This document shows, piece by piece, positions 8,076 to 17,165 of a DNA stretch of 17,199 bases. A program made the position numbers and the translations under genes. This DNA comes from Rodentolepis nana (Eukaryota; Platyhelminthes; Cestoda; Cyclophyllidea; Hymenolepididae), in the NCBI GenBank assembly GCA_900617975.1, contig UZAE01014037.1, positions 1 through 17,199 of the forward strand, given 5' to 3'. The notes under the pieces are model-generated. The model searched no databases. It saw only the letters and a program-made list of their open reading frames with translations, and was not told where the DNA came from. Each line of letters opens with the position of its first letter. Positions within the stretch are counted from its first letter, which is position 1.

Positions 8076-8684
8076 TTACCTACTGCGTGAATTAACAGAT
8101 GTGTCATCGGGTATTCTCTTGATAACAACAGCAGGTTTCGCACGACCTGAGGCATAGGAAGCTGGGTTCGTTACGGAGAAGTGAGTTTCCGAGTTCTTCG
8201 GAGTGTTCATAAGAGAAGTGAATGCGAGAAACGCGGGAAGAATGCAGAAAATGGTGTTCGCTAGAGATATACCCGCAAGAGTGATGTACTCTTTTCCAGT
8301 AAATACCAACATAACACTCGAACTGACAACACAGAGAAGGAATTGGACGACATCTACAGTTAGCATTAACCAATTCATGAAGTAAGCAGCACGTTTTGAA
8401 ACCAAGGAACGGACAATCATAATAAGGTGGAGAACAATTGCTACAATTCCTACGGCAATGCCGAAGTAACCAAATAAAAAATTGGGCTTTGGTGGGTCAT
8501 TAGGAACGCCTTGATAAATGAGGTAACCACCGATTGTTAGTGGCAAGAGGCTGTGGAGAAAGATCAGAATAGTATCAGCATTCCGATGAACGTGGCGGCG
8601 AAGTTTAGGGAACTTCTTGGGTTTTTTACCATTCGCTTTGTATTTGGGTGTCACATCCTTCGTATTCTTCTTACCAAGACCCAT
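8076..8684 (-). CDS. Four-transmembrane-helix protein, family not recognised
   Basis: Intronless ORF of 202 codons from ATG 8684 in a good context (AAAATGG). The frame stays open about 90 nt further upstream to a TAG but with no earlier ATG, and a GTG at 8720 is not a likely animal start. Residues 1-34 are very basic (KK, KPKK, KLRRHVHR) and should face the cytosol. Hydrophobic segments at about 37-58, 70-93, 102-127 and 134-158 predict four membrane helices with both ends inside. The first outer loop holds a Pro-rich stretch (NDPPKPN, 62-68). The tail (159-202) is polar with Ser/Thr and basic residues and no lipidation or ER-retrieval motif. It lacks the CCG motif and large Cys-rich loop of tetraspanins. 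An endomembrane or plasma-membrane protein is likely; function is unknown. The intact frame and the AATAAA just downstream suggest a real gene, possibly retroposed given the absence of introns. Confidence 0.8.
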   Translation of the reverse strand: MGLGKKNTKDVTPKYKANGKKPKKFPKLRRHVHRNADTILIFLHSLLPLTIGGYLIYQGVPNDPPKPNFLFGYFGIAVGIVAIVLHLIMIVRSLVSKRAAYFMNWLMLTVDVVQFLLCVVSSSVMLVFTGKEYITLAGISLANTIFCILPAFLAFTSLMNTPKNSETHFSVTNPASYASGRAKPAVVIKRIPDDTSVNSRSR

Positions 8685-8720
8685 TTTGAGTGCGTAGAAG
8701 AGTGAGAAGAGAGAGATCAC

Positions 8721-9230
8721 AACTGCTGATCGTGATGTGCAATTATCACCGGTAATTGTGGGGTTGACCTTAACCTAAGAATCTGACTGGGTGTACTAAA
8801 ATTGCTGCTATGGATTAAGCGCTTTGCGGAGAAATTGTAACTGTTATCACCACTGCTGTAACAACGATAAATATGAATTTTGACTTTGATGGAACAGTGA
8901 AACAAATTAAATTATTTTTCAATTAATTTAATAAAATTACAATGTCTTAAACGTAATATACGAAAAGTAAATTAGCGATTTTCCTTATTACATCCTCACT
9001 AACTAATTAAAGACAGAGATGCTTTCCTTCCTGAATGACTTCACCACCGATTGACTGGAGAAAAAATGTTTGGCATCTTTCATTATGATATTTTCTTAAG
9101 TCTTAAATGACAAATAAGCCGAAATGTGCTTGTACTAAATTCCGACTAAAAGTGCAGTTCCTTAAAGCTGCAAAGAATTGAATAAATGCTTTTGCAATAT
9201 TAAGAGTGTTGGTTAAAAAATCTAAATTAG
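8721..9230. other. Upstream region of the membrane-protein gene, no other gene
   Basis: Holds the presumed 5' UTR and promoter of the minus-strand gene. The first in-frame stop is reached within ~90 nt. I could not pick out a convincing TATA box or splice acceptor. The short minus-strand ORF at 8717-8905 has no recognisable motif. Confidence 0.4.
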
Positions 9231-9409
9231 TGAGCTGGAATCATTATGAGGTAAATCATGTCAGATACCAATAATTTACGCATTCTCAACTTAACTCCAG
9301 AAAACTGTGGGACACGTTATCGCTCTGTGCGCCATCGTATGCCTGCATGCCAGGATTGGGAGGTGCGGCCGTACAACTCTGTGTGCAGCGACCGTACAAA
9401 CAGTGACCA

Positions 9410-9868
9410 ATCATTAACCCCTGTTAAACCTAATCCCCCATCCTGATCATGAGTAGCTCCCTGCGTGTACACTTTATCCGCAATATACTTACTGAATAAA
9501 CGTGCTCCGTGCTACACGTCTGTTTCCTTTATAGCTTTGCAATAGCTTAGCTGGTTCTGGGAGTCTAGCTAGATGTTGGAGGATCTGCCATAGAGATTAC
9601 TGAGTCAATCAGGCTTTACTAAGGTAGCAATCCGCTACAAAACTTTCGCCCAATGGCCCTCAAAGCTAAGCTTAGACTGCAAATNCTATAGCTAAACTGG
9701 TTCCGGGAGTCTAGCTAGATGTTGGAGAATCTGCCACAGAGATTTCTGAGTTAGTCAGGCTTTACTAGAGTAGCAAAGAGATACTGAGTCAATCAGGCTT
9801 TACTAAGGTAGCAATCCGCTACAAAACTTTCGCCCAATGGCCCTCAAAGCTAAGCTTAGACTGCAAAT
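9410..9868 (+). repeat. Dispersed repeat family Y, copy 2, with internal tandem duplication
   Basis: Related to 1160-1430 (shared AGCTCCCTGC, ACGTCTGTTT, CTTTATAGC, ATCTGCCATAGAG and GTAGCAATCC blocks). The 3' half is present twice: 9541-9684 and 9686-9868. The stretch 9599-9684 is identical to 9783-9868 over 86 bp, while the preceding parts (9541-9598 and 9688-9760) are diverged. The repeat can fold a small hairpin, GTAGC-loop-GCTAC. An N at 9685 lies exactly at the unit junction. The upstream ORF at 9258-9446 has no recognisable domain. Confidence 0.7.
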
Positions 9869-10647
9869 CGTGCTTTGTAGAATTTTCGAAATCAATTCAT
9901 TTAACTTTCCCCTTAGTAATTCCTATAGTACTATGATCATGTCATTGATACATTGATTATCCCAATTATCTAATTATCAGATTATCAAAAATATAACTTT
10001 GAGTTCAATGGAGAATGAGTAGAGTCTCTATCAGAGAATCTTGCGAACCAATTTGAGTCATAAATTAGTAATATATTGGAAGGCATTTGCAACGCAGATA
10101 AACTCCTTCGCTGTTATCGATTGTATCAATTTGTACCTTTATTCTATTAACATTTATATAATTAATTAAAGAAGTATTTCCAGACGCATACCCCATACAA
10201 AATGTATGCCAAGAGAAGAAAACGCTTGCATTTCTACCAATTCTGCCAACACTCTGTGACCTGTGGTTGGCATGTATTTGGTGTGAAATTATGGCATTTT
10301 TGGATGACCTCTCTGATCACACTGCCGTGTTGCAGCAAAATTCTATGCATAGCTAACGGGGTAGTTTTCACGTGGCCTGCGGCTTTACTTTTAATTTTTT
10401 TAATAGAATTAAATTAAACTCCAAATCGATTATTTTGTTAAACATGCCTAAAATAATTCAATTAAACTTTAAATACGTGTTCATTAAATCCTTCCATAGA
10501 ATTGAAAAAAGATCTCGTTGACCATAACGTTAACAGATCTCTTATTGTTTAAAAATCGATCGATTCCCTGCGCTTTTCATAGGTAAAGGGACATTTTTGC
10601 TGTTCATATCGCGGCCCGGTTGTTGTAGAGAGAAAAATAAAGAGAAG
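9869..10647. other. Spacer, no gene supported
   Basis: A 71-codon plus-strand ORF (10202-10417) has a hydrophobic C-terminal run, WPAALLLIFLIEL, but no start context, homologous motif or adjoining gene features that would support it. No RNA gene or mobile-element end was seen. Confidence 0.4.
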
Positions 10648-10898
10648 AAATATTTAAAATATTGTGTAGAACACAGCGCCAACTTGATGAACCAAATGAT
10701 CTCACGTGAGGTCGAACATTCTAGAACGGATGGTGTGCTACGGATCCCGTAGCAATCGGGAGCGAAGTGATAGCGATTGAGTTACGGAGCAGTGCAGTGG
10801 TGAGTGTAGAGACTTCTCAACCAATCAATAGTCACGCATGTTCAGTGTAGCCACAATCGTATTTTAATGACTAAGCTCCGTTCCGATGACAACTACGT

Positions 10899-10911
10899 TA
10901 AACACAATTCT
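10899..10911 (+). repeat. Left target-site duplication of Rz-SINE copy C
   Basis: TAAACACAATTCT, matching TAAACGCTATTCA at 11196-11208 at 10 of 13 positions. It ends directly before GGGTGTG of the ribozyme, as in copy B. Confidence 0.65.
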
Positions 10912-10982
10912 GGGTGTGCAGTAGACTTACCTCCACGAGGTGCACCATAGGCAACGTATACTCATACGGCAAAGAAGTCTAT
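10912..10982 (+). ncRNA. HDV-like ribozyme of copy C, probably impaired
   Basis: The same 71-nt length as copy B. P2 is kept with one G-U wobble (GTAGACTT/AAGTCTAT), P3 ACC/GGT and P4 GTAT/ATAC are intact, and GGCAAA is kept. Two core changes are likely to hurt: the last base of the P1 3' strand is A instead of C (a G-A mismatch next to the cleavage site), and J1.1/4 reads TAGGCAAC, which weakens P1.1. Confidence 0.82.
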
Positions 10983-11195
10983 TAACCAGCAATTGATTTT
11001 TGACTTCACACTACCATGACCAGACTGCACGCAATATTTCATCACTTCGCTGTACTCACTTTACCTTACCTGGTTCTCAACCTTTTGTCTGTCTCTTGTT
11101 GTGCCTTTGATGCTCCTCCCTCTGTGAAGTTCGAAGTAAGCTAATGGGCTAATGATAATTTTCAAAACGCCTGTAATTTGAAATAAATAAATAAA
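10912..11195 (+). mobile_element. Rz-SINE copy C, full-length but shortened in the middle
   Basis: About 284 bp, with the ribozyme at 10912-10982, the C/T-rich middle, GAAGTTCGAAGTAAGCTAAT, CGCCTGTAATTTG and an (AAAT)n tail. It is about 43 bp shorter than copy B, mostly through losses in the C/T-rich middle. Imperfect 13-bp target-site duplications flank it. It interrupts repeat family X copy 3. Confidence 0.9.
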
Positions 11196-11208
11196 TAAAC
11201 GCTATTCA
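11196..11208 (+). repeat. Right target-site duplication of Rz-SINE copy C
   Basis: TAAACGCTATTCA, partner of 10899-10911 (10/13). Its first bases merge with the (AAAT)n tail. Confidence 0.65.
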
Positions 11209-12124
11209 CACCACATATTAATGGATTTTGCGTAGCCGAGGCTTATCAACCACATTTATTAAAAACTGTTCCTTATTTTTAACATGGTGTTCTGAAAAAT
11301 TGAACAGCATAATATTCGTGTATTATTTGTAGTTTGTGCTTAAGGGTTTCGCGTTGACTTCTCTTCCTTCCAAAGTTTAAGGCCTTCACTAGCCATACAG
11401 TTGGTGACAACGCGAATGGATGATAGGAATTCATCTGAGTCATTAAAAGACCTAACTTGTATCGTGGAATTCGCGGCGACCACCAAAAGAATTTTAATGG
11501 CAAGCAGAAGATTTATTTAATTAAGTTAATTTATTTACTTTGATTGACCTCACCAAACAGTGTTCCTCAATAGTGTGCATGTGAGAGAGTCAGAACAATC
11601 TATCATTGGGAATCGAGCATTGTCATCGCAGTCAATTGAATGCTGTAGGTTCTACCACAAGCCTTTCATCCATTGTAGACCTTCGCTGCTATAAGCTTAA
11701 ACATGTGTCTCAAAGGTTAACTTCTCACAAAAATGACTAAAGAGAAATTTTGACTAAATTTTTAACAGGCCGGTGAATGAAATAACTGAAATAAGTGATA
11801 GCTTGGTCTGTATACATACCTAAGCACATTCTTCGGATTGTGTGACTTATTTTTCCTATTGCCATGATATGAATGAGAGATATATGTCATCTTTCGTGGG
11901 TAATTTAGTCAAATTTATCACACCGCAAACGATTAAAGATGCGCTTAGGTTGAATTCAGATGGACGCGCGGTATTTTAAAACACTAGATTTTAGGCCCTA
12001 GATAACGAACGAGGGTGGCTAGTAATAGACCATATGTGTGGAGACAGCAGGATTCTTTCCCCTACCATTCCCATTTTAACAACTGTACCAATCCTAGTGC
12101 ATGTCGACACCCCGAGCTCCTTTC

Positions 12125-12125
<1 letters not shown>

Positions 12126-12155
<30 letters not shown>
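12126..12155 (+). repeat. Homopolymer run of 30 C
   Basis: Thirty consecutive C residues followed by AACCTCCCCCTCCCCC. The minus strand is a G run able to form quadruplexes, and the plus strand can form an i-motif. Run length from sequencing is unreliable at such tracts. Confidence 0.95.
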
Positions 12156-12157
<2 letters not shown>

Positions 12158-13480
12158 CCTCCCCCTCCCCCAATCTTAACCCAAAGGCCGATTAAATACA
12201 TGTGGGCACTGCAAAGAAAACGACTAGGCGCTTGTCAGTACTACAAAAGCTGAATAGAATAAAAACGTTTTCTTGAGTCCCTTCTCGTGATAAACATAAA
12301 ACAGATTGTTTCGGCTCTGGAGTTGAGGTTGTAGTCGGCACTGGTTTGAGAATGTAAGAAACTTCAATGACAGTCATTCATAGTAAAACTATTAGATTCT
12401 AGTCTAATTTTGGTTGTCTTTTTAAATTCTTTCAAGTCTGTTGTGTTTTGGTAGCTAACAATCACTTATATTTTTGGATGGAACAGTCAAATATATTGCG
12501 AGTAACCAAATAATTTCTTTCCAGTTTCGTAAGAACCCAGTTAATGCCACTAAATCACCCCAAATGTTAAAACTAAATACTATGTCTTTCGAAGTTTAAA
12601 GTAATCCAGGATAGGGTTCTTGGGAGAAGATGATGGCCATGTTTATAAAAGATCTTACTAATAACGTAAGATAAATATCAATAATAAAAATGCATGCTAC
12701 TTAATAAAATCAGTAGCAAAATAGAAAAGTGTCCAATATTGTATAAAATATAAGTCCAAGATGCAGAAAATGAGGTGTATGCTGCAAATATTTGGAACCC
12801 AAAGACGAAATTTAGTATTTTAAGGTTGAAATCAAGTTGATAATTTTTCCCCATCAATTGTAATATTTTCTCATTTTGCTCTTGTAGTTTTGATATACTT
12901 TTAAAAATAAAATTTCTACTTTTGAAAAAAATTACTCTATTACATGGTTTTCGATTTCAGCCATAGTTCGCAAACGCATTTCTCTTAGAGCGTGGTTTAT
13001 GCACCTTAGAAAATGGTAATGGAATGAGGCAATTTCACAATTCATTTCCTGAATTTTTGGAAGATCATTCATGCTTTGTTGGCACCGACCACTGTTACAT
13101 TGAAATAATATCACATTTTTGTTAAGAAACTTGGATAACTAAGCCTTATTTTCTGGTTGAATCTTCCAAATTTTTGAAAGTAATAAAATTTGAGGTGTAA
13201 CTGTTCCGTTCGGTTTTAGCAGTTCTCAACGGATAATCCCATGTACATTCGACAACATGCGTGGAAGAATTTTCCGAAGGATTAACTTTGGCTTTGGTTA
13301 GGTGATGATATGGAATTACTATTTGATTTCGAGGCAAGCATTGTTATGCCTCAATGACTTTGTCCTAACCTGTCCACTTCCTCTGTCCAATAACAGTTCG
13401 GTTTTAGAGAACGAATACTTAGTTGCGAAGACAATAAAGAAATTCATATGTTTCTCCCTACACATTTTATTATACCCCGG

Positions 13481-13504
13481 AGAGGGTGGTGGGGGAGGGG
13501 GTGG
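13481..13504 (+). other. G-quadruplex-capable tract
   Basis: GGG, GG, GGGGG and GGGGG groups with short loops on the plus strand. It is weaker than the motif at 6422. It lies in a region without a gene. Confidence 0.6.
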
Positions 13505-14567
13505 ATGTATTGGCGCCCAAATTCCCATCCTATTCTATTTTCCCATGCACTTCAAGCGTAACTGCATAGTTGGCCATGAACAGATGAGTGTTACGAGCAT
13601 TATTCCATGGTTAACCGATAATGTGGCACGACCAAGGATCTTAATACGTCATCATCAAAATTTGTAGGTGGTCCCGATTTCAATGAAGCATTTAAATTCA
13701 TATTGATTGAGCTGAACCTTTCTGTAATTGACTTTCATGTTCTTAATTCTCAATGCAAGAAAAGGCGGATGTGTTTTCAACACCGTGTCTGAACTTGAAA
13801 TGGTACTCAAATATCTGTTTGCGAGATACTCGATTTCTAATTGGTACCTGTAATTGATTATTTACATTTTTGAGTAATAAAATTTCATCATTGACAGTGG
13901 GAATACTTAAGTCACAACATACTTCTGGCGCGCTACCACTTTGTGCAGCTTTGGCTTCTTTTTATATAAGGAGGTAGGTGAAAAATTCACGTTCAAGGTC
14001 AATATCACATAGTGCTATTCGATTTTTAATTAAGAGGAATAAATGGAAGTTTCTCTTGTGCAAATTCCACCTCACCCAACTTGAATTTCAAAGTTATATA
14101 TTAGAAAAAAATTGCTTAACAAACACTTGATGTTTTTTGCTAGGGAATCTTTAATTTTTCCCCTAAGTTAAAAATGGTAAGGCAGTTTTCAAGATTATTA
14201 AGTGATGTGTAAGCTGTAAACAATAATTATTCTGGATATTTGTGACATCTGCCCTCCTGAAATCTAATCACCCCCCTAATTTAACATTGCTTTCACCGAA
14301 AGGGCTCAAGTGTCTTCAATGTATGCTTCAATGCTCCGATAGAATGCAATAGACAAATTCTTTGTAAGGGGAACCTTCAAACTACTCACAACTGCAAAAT
14401 ACGAACTTATATCGATGATGGTTTTATTGGCCAAAAAAAGAGCTCGATATCGGTAGAGGTTTCGGTTTGTTCAAATAAATGAAGTTCAATTTTGTGAAAG
14501 TATTTCAAATGATCACCCTGAATTACCTCAAAAGATTGCTCCTGAATGCTTGCCACATCCATTCCTG

Positions 14568-14883
14568 TCAAATGGCAGGCGTTTTAATAGTTATCGTTAG
14601 CCCTTTAGTTGGCTTCGGGTTTCACAGAGAGGAGGAGGAACATCAAAGTTGCAAAAAGTCAGGAGGAGGGAACAGAAGGGCGATTCAAAGATGTAAAAGC
14701 GACAAACAGACACAAAGGCAGAGAAAAAAGAGAGGTGAGTACTGTGGAAGTGGTAGAATATGACATAGTGTGGGGTGATGGTAGCTTGAAGTCAGAAGTC
14801 AACTGCCGGTTAATTGACTTTTTTGCCATATGAGTATACGTTGTCCAGGGTGCACCGCGTGAAGGTAAGTCTATCGCACACCC
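14568..14883 (-). mobile_element. Rz-SINE copy D, minus strand, tail lost
   Basis: Read on the minus strand it begins GGGTGTGCGATAGACTTACC at 14883, passes through GGCAGTTGACTTCTGACTTC and the C/T-rich middle, and ends GAAGCCAACTAAAGGGCTAA ... CGCCTGCCATTTGA at about 14568. The (AAAT)n tail is absent and no target-site duplication is clear, so the 3' edge is truncated or eroded. Most differences from copy B are transitions. Plus-strand ORFs at 14479-14833 are antisense readings of this element. Confidence 0.9.
14813..14883 (-). ncRNA. HDV-like ribozyme of copy D
   Basis: Again 71 nt. P1 is intact (GGGTGTG with TGCACCC), P3 ACC/GGT is intact, and P4 is GTAT/ATAT with a G-U wobble replacing G-C. 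GGCAAA is kept. Changes are one mismatch in P2 (AAGTCAAT), L3 TTCACGC and J1.1/4 TGGACAAC. It may retain weak activity. The strand is the same as that of the oxidase gene upstream. Confidence 0.8.
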
Positions 14884-15771
14884 GTAAATGTTTGCCTAAT
14901 ATATTCGGTATTAAGCAAAATATATATCACTTTCCCGCCTGTCAACAAGCTTTGTTTTTCACAGATGGCGGTGACCCAGAATAGATTGCAAGCTTAATTG
15001 TTGAGTTAACTTAAACAAAGGCCGCTTCTTATTGAAAGTGACCGGTCTCAGTGACTAGTCATTAGCCCAGACCCGAATAGTCAACTCTTATTGACAGAAA
15101 ATGAAGCCGCACCACCAATACGATAGCCCGGGTGCGAGCACAGAAATTCATTGAGCAGTGATCTAGCTCATTTTGGATGAAACCCGCCGGCTTCATTCGG
15201 GTGTACCAGATTTGCGGCTCGACCCGCAACCATCCTTCTTGGGAGTATGCTTTTTTTCTGACTGCTAATGTCGGATTATCATTATAAATAAGCCAACAAA
15301 CCTCACCGTGAACATCGTAGAAATTGAAAGCGATTAACTATTTGTACAAACCCCACACACCTCCCCTTCCCCCCCCCAACCCCCGGCCCCTTCGTGGCCA
15401 ATAAAATAAGAGCTCGTTCATAAATATAAAAGAACTAACTGCATTTGAATTATGAACAACAAGAGATAGACGCAAACATTACTTCAAAAGGACAACGTTT
15501 GCAAGATATATATATAGAATACAGCGTCTAAATTAGCATCCATAACCAGCCAAAATGAATAAAGAAGGTGACAAAATTAATATTTACAGAAGAACAAACG
15601 AATTTGTTAAAGTAGGAGAAAGCTATAAGAGACAGGAAATCGCTAAGAAAGCAAGCCAAAATAAGGGAGAGAGAGGAAATGCTGACAAAGAAGACGCACG
15701 AAATGAGTGAACACAACACCAAAATTTGTTATATAAAAAGAGGGAATAGTAGAGCAATCGAACGGTCAGGC
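14884..15771. other. Region downstream of the oxidase gene, no other gene
   Basis: Contains the presumed 3' UTR of the minus-strand oxidase near its right end. No canonical AATAAA on the minus strand was found close to the stop. A C-rich tract lies at about 15361-15388. Short ORFs here lack recognisable features. Confidence 0.4.
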
Positions 15772-16419
15772 TTAAGATTTCGGTGCTTCAAGAGCCGGAA
15801 GATTGCATAGAGGGAGGAGGTTGAAAAGCTGCCTAAAAGTTTCAAGAGATACAAAGGACACGACCTCGATGTCACCGTCATCTTCAGGTCGTTGGCAAAA
15901 ACGCTTTTTGGGAGGCGGTGAAGCTGCTCTCTCATCTTCTGCCACTTTGAAAGGACTCTGGAGTTCTGAACATCTCTCCGTTTGATCTCGTTGTGATTCT
16001 GCGATTGTAGAGCAGTTGGATGAGCAGTTTGAAGAAAGAGATGCACATGGAGAGGAGGAAAAATTATCCAGACCGTCTAGGCTTGCATTTCCAGAGTCAC
16101 GACGCTGTCGACGGTTCATTCCACGACGTTCACGCTGGGGTGTGGAACGGGAGCTAGTGCTAGTTGTGCTGGTACTACTAGAACAGGAGGTTGTTTGACC
16201 TCGACGTAGCATGGAGTGGGGAGGAAGGGCCCGATTTCCACGACCCATTAGATAGTCAACAATTCGTACGTCACGAAGTCGACAACGACCACCTTGTTGA
16301 ACGTGATCCAAAATGTCAAAAGCTCGTTCAACTCCCGTGAGAAAGGCACCATGGGTGCATTGTTGACCTCCTTGACTATCAATTGTGGCCTCACCAGCGA
16401 AAAGAACCCGTGGTCGACC
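15772..16419 (-). CDS. Flavin amine oxidase, last exon (polyamine oxidase/LSD1-like), partial gene
   Basis: The 215-codon final exon starts at the acceptor TTTTTTCCTAG/GGTCGA in phase 0 and ends at TAA 15774-15772. Residues 1-12, GRPRVLFAGEAT, and 22-33, THGAFLTGVERA, match the C-terminal FAD-binding segment of flavin amine oxidases such as spermine oxidase and lysine demethylase 1: GEAT/GEHT contacts FAD pyrophosphate and a (T/V)HGA..SG helix follows. These enzymes oxidise polyamines or methyl-lysine to give H2O2. The family usually ends soon after this point, yet here ~175 residues follow: a Ser/Thr run (78-90), Arg-rich RERRGMNRRQRR (96-107), a Ser/Asn/Cys-rich part, PPPKKRF (168-174, nuclear-signal-like) and acidic DDGDIEVV (180-187, SUMO-interaction-like). 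A nuclear location is therefore inferred. Substrate cannot be decided from this end alone. The start codon and catalytic domain lie beyond the right edge. Confidence 0.82.
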   Translation of the reverse strand, partial: GRPRVLFAGEATIDSQGGQQCTHGAFLTGVERAFDILDHVQQGGRCRLRDVRIVDYLMGRGNRALPPHSMLRRGQTTSCSSSTSTTSTSSRSTPQRERRGMNRRQRRDSGNASLDGLDNFSSSPCASLSSNCSSNCSTIAESQRDQTERCSELQSPFKVAEDERAASPPPKKRFCQRPEDDGDIEVVSFVSLETFRQLFNLLPLCNLPALEAPKS

Positions 16420-16523
16420 CTAGGAAAAAACAGACGACACGACACTCACCATGATGTGAGGTATTAAAGGATCAGGTATTCACTTGGGAATTTCAAAATG
16501 ACTCCGGAACAATCATCGCTTAC
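16420..16523 (-). other. 104-nt intron of the oxidase gene
   Basis: The donor is CAG/GTAAGC (GT at 16523-16522) and the acceptor is a T-rich tract with TTTTTTCCTAG (AG at 16421-16420). Both match the animal consensus. Splicing joins ...GAGAATGCAACTCAG to GGTCGACCACGG in frame. An alternative donor, ATGGTGAGT, lies inside the intron near 16450. Confidence 0.72.
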
Positions 16524-16558
16524 CTGAGTTGCATTCTCGACACCTAAGTTCAATTGTG
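16524..16558 (-). CDS. Probable penultimate exon of the oxidase gene (short; 5' edge uncertain)
   Basis: The frame continuous with the last exon reads QLNLGVENATQ immediately before the donor at 16524/16523, which then joins GRPRVLFAGEAT. The frame stays open upstream only to a TAA near 16608, so the exon is at most about 77 nt. Possible acceptors are the AG before 16543 (20-nt exon), the TTTCTAACAAAG before 16558 (35 nt, best pyrimidine tract) and the CAG before 16600 (poor tract). I chose the second. The residues fit the variable linker that precedes the GEAT strand in this family. Confidence 0.45.
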
Positions 16559-17165
16559 CTTTGTTAGAAAGAGAACTGAGTTTAAATCGTCCATCGATTA
16601 CTGGCCTTTATTCTTTAGGCTAGAGAGAAGTGACTCGAATATCTTCAAATGTGCATAACTTAGAGCCAAACTAACGTGTCTGAGGGAATCATTTTTGACT
16701 TTCTTTCATCTCTGAGTTTGTCCGTTTACGACATAGAACGATCTAATCAATCTTAATGTCTCAATTGCTATCGTTTTTTTTAAAATTGTTTACCGCGTTG
16801 AAAACCGTGTTAGTGCCGAAGCTCCAACTGCAGTTTTTTTTTCAACCAAATACTCTACACTACAGCCATGATGACGAAAGCAGCACAAAATCTCAAGCTG
16901 TAAAGTTGTGCACCTTAAGTTGTGTGCCTCCCTGTAAAAAGGGCTTTATAATAAAGCGAGCGCCAGTGACTGTGGCCTAGCACTCATGAAAAACGACAAC
17001 CGGTTCAATTATCTGCCGAATTGCGCTCTAGGAAATTCGGACTTTTAAAACCGAAATCTCCATTCTCCCAATAGATCTAAACACATGCAGTGTGTGCCTA
17101 ACGTTTACCTGGTGAATGCGAAAAAAGCCATTTAATACTTAATTTGATTTATGAAGTCATTTCTG
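16559..17165. other. Upstream intron of the oxidase gene (inferred)
   Basis: No further exon of the oxidase was recognised on the minus strand up to the window edge, so this is most likely intron. The plus-strand ORF at 16756-16980 has no recognisable motif. Confidence 0.4.

Larger units (their letters stand above)
10648..11225 (-). repeat. Dispersed repeat family X, copy 3, split by Rz-SINE copy C
   Basis: Minus-strand copy of the family at 4247 and 5027. Read on the minus strand it has GAATAGCGTTTA (11214 side), then, after the Rz-SINE, GTGTTTAACGTAGTTG, GGAGCTTAGTCATTAAAATA (from 10879) and TAGAATGTTCGACC (near 10722). Inside it lie a perfect 10-bp palindrome CTCACGTGAG (10701-10710) and a hairpin GCTACGG-ATC-CCGTAGC (10737-10753). 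Class unknown. Confidence 0.55.
11226..14567. other. Long spacer without recognised genes
   Basis: About 3.3 kb in which I support no gene. ORFs at 11279-11503 (-), 12192-12377 (-), 12932-13114 (-), 13146-13337 (-) and 13302-13667 (+) have no domain, no convincing splice partners and ordinary AT-rich composition. The Gly-rich protein stretches at 11991-12173 and 13302-13667 come from G- or C-run DNA. The noteworthy content is the C run at 12126-12155 and the G-rich tract near 13481. Confidence 0.45.

Noticed and set aside
13302..13667. 121-codon ORF with a glycine run
   Set aside because: The Gly run is translated G-rich tract; there is no domain, no homologous motif and the opposite strand is equally open.
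14479..14833. Two overlapping charged plus-strand ORFs
   Set aside because: They are antisense readings of Rz-SINE copy D; the Arg/Lys/Glu richness comes from its G/A-rich complement.
1872..14883. Hammerhead ribozyme in the short repeats, as in some flatworm retroelements
   Set aside because: No CTGANGA core with a matching GAAA strand was found in any copy, whereas every HDV-like helix and joining segment is present.
16756..16980. Plus-strand ORF opposite the oxidase intron
   Set aside because: No recognised motif; AT-rich composition and position fit intronic sequence.
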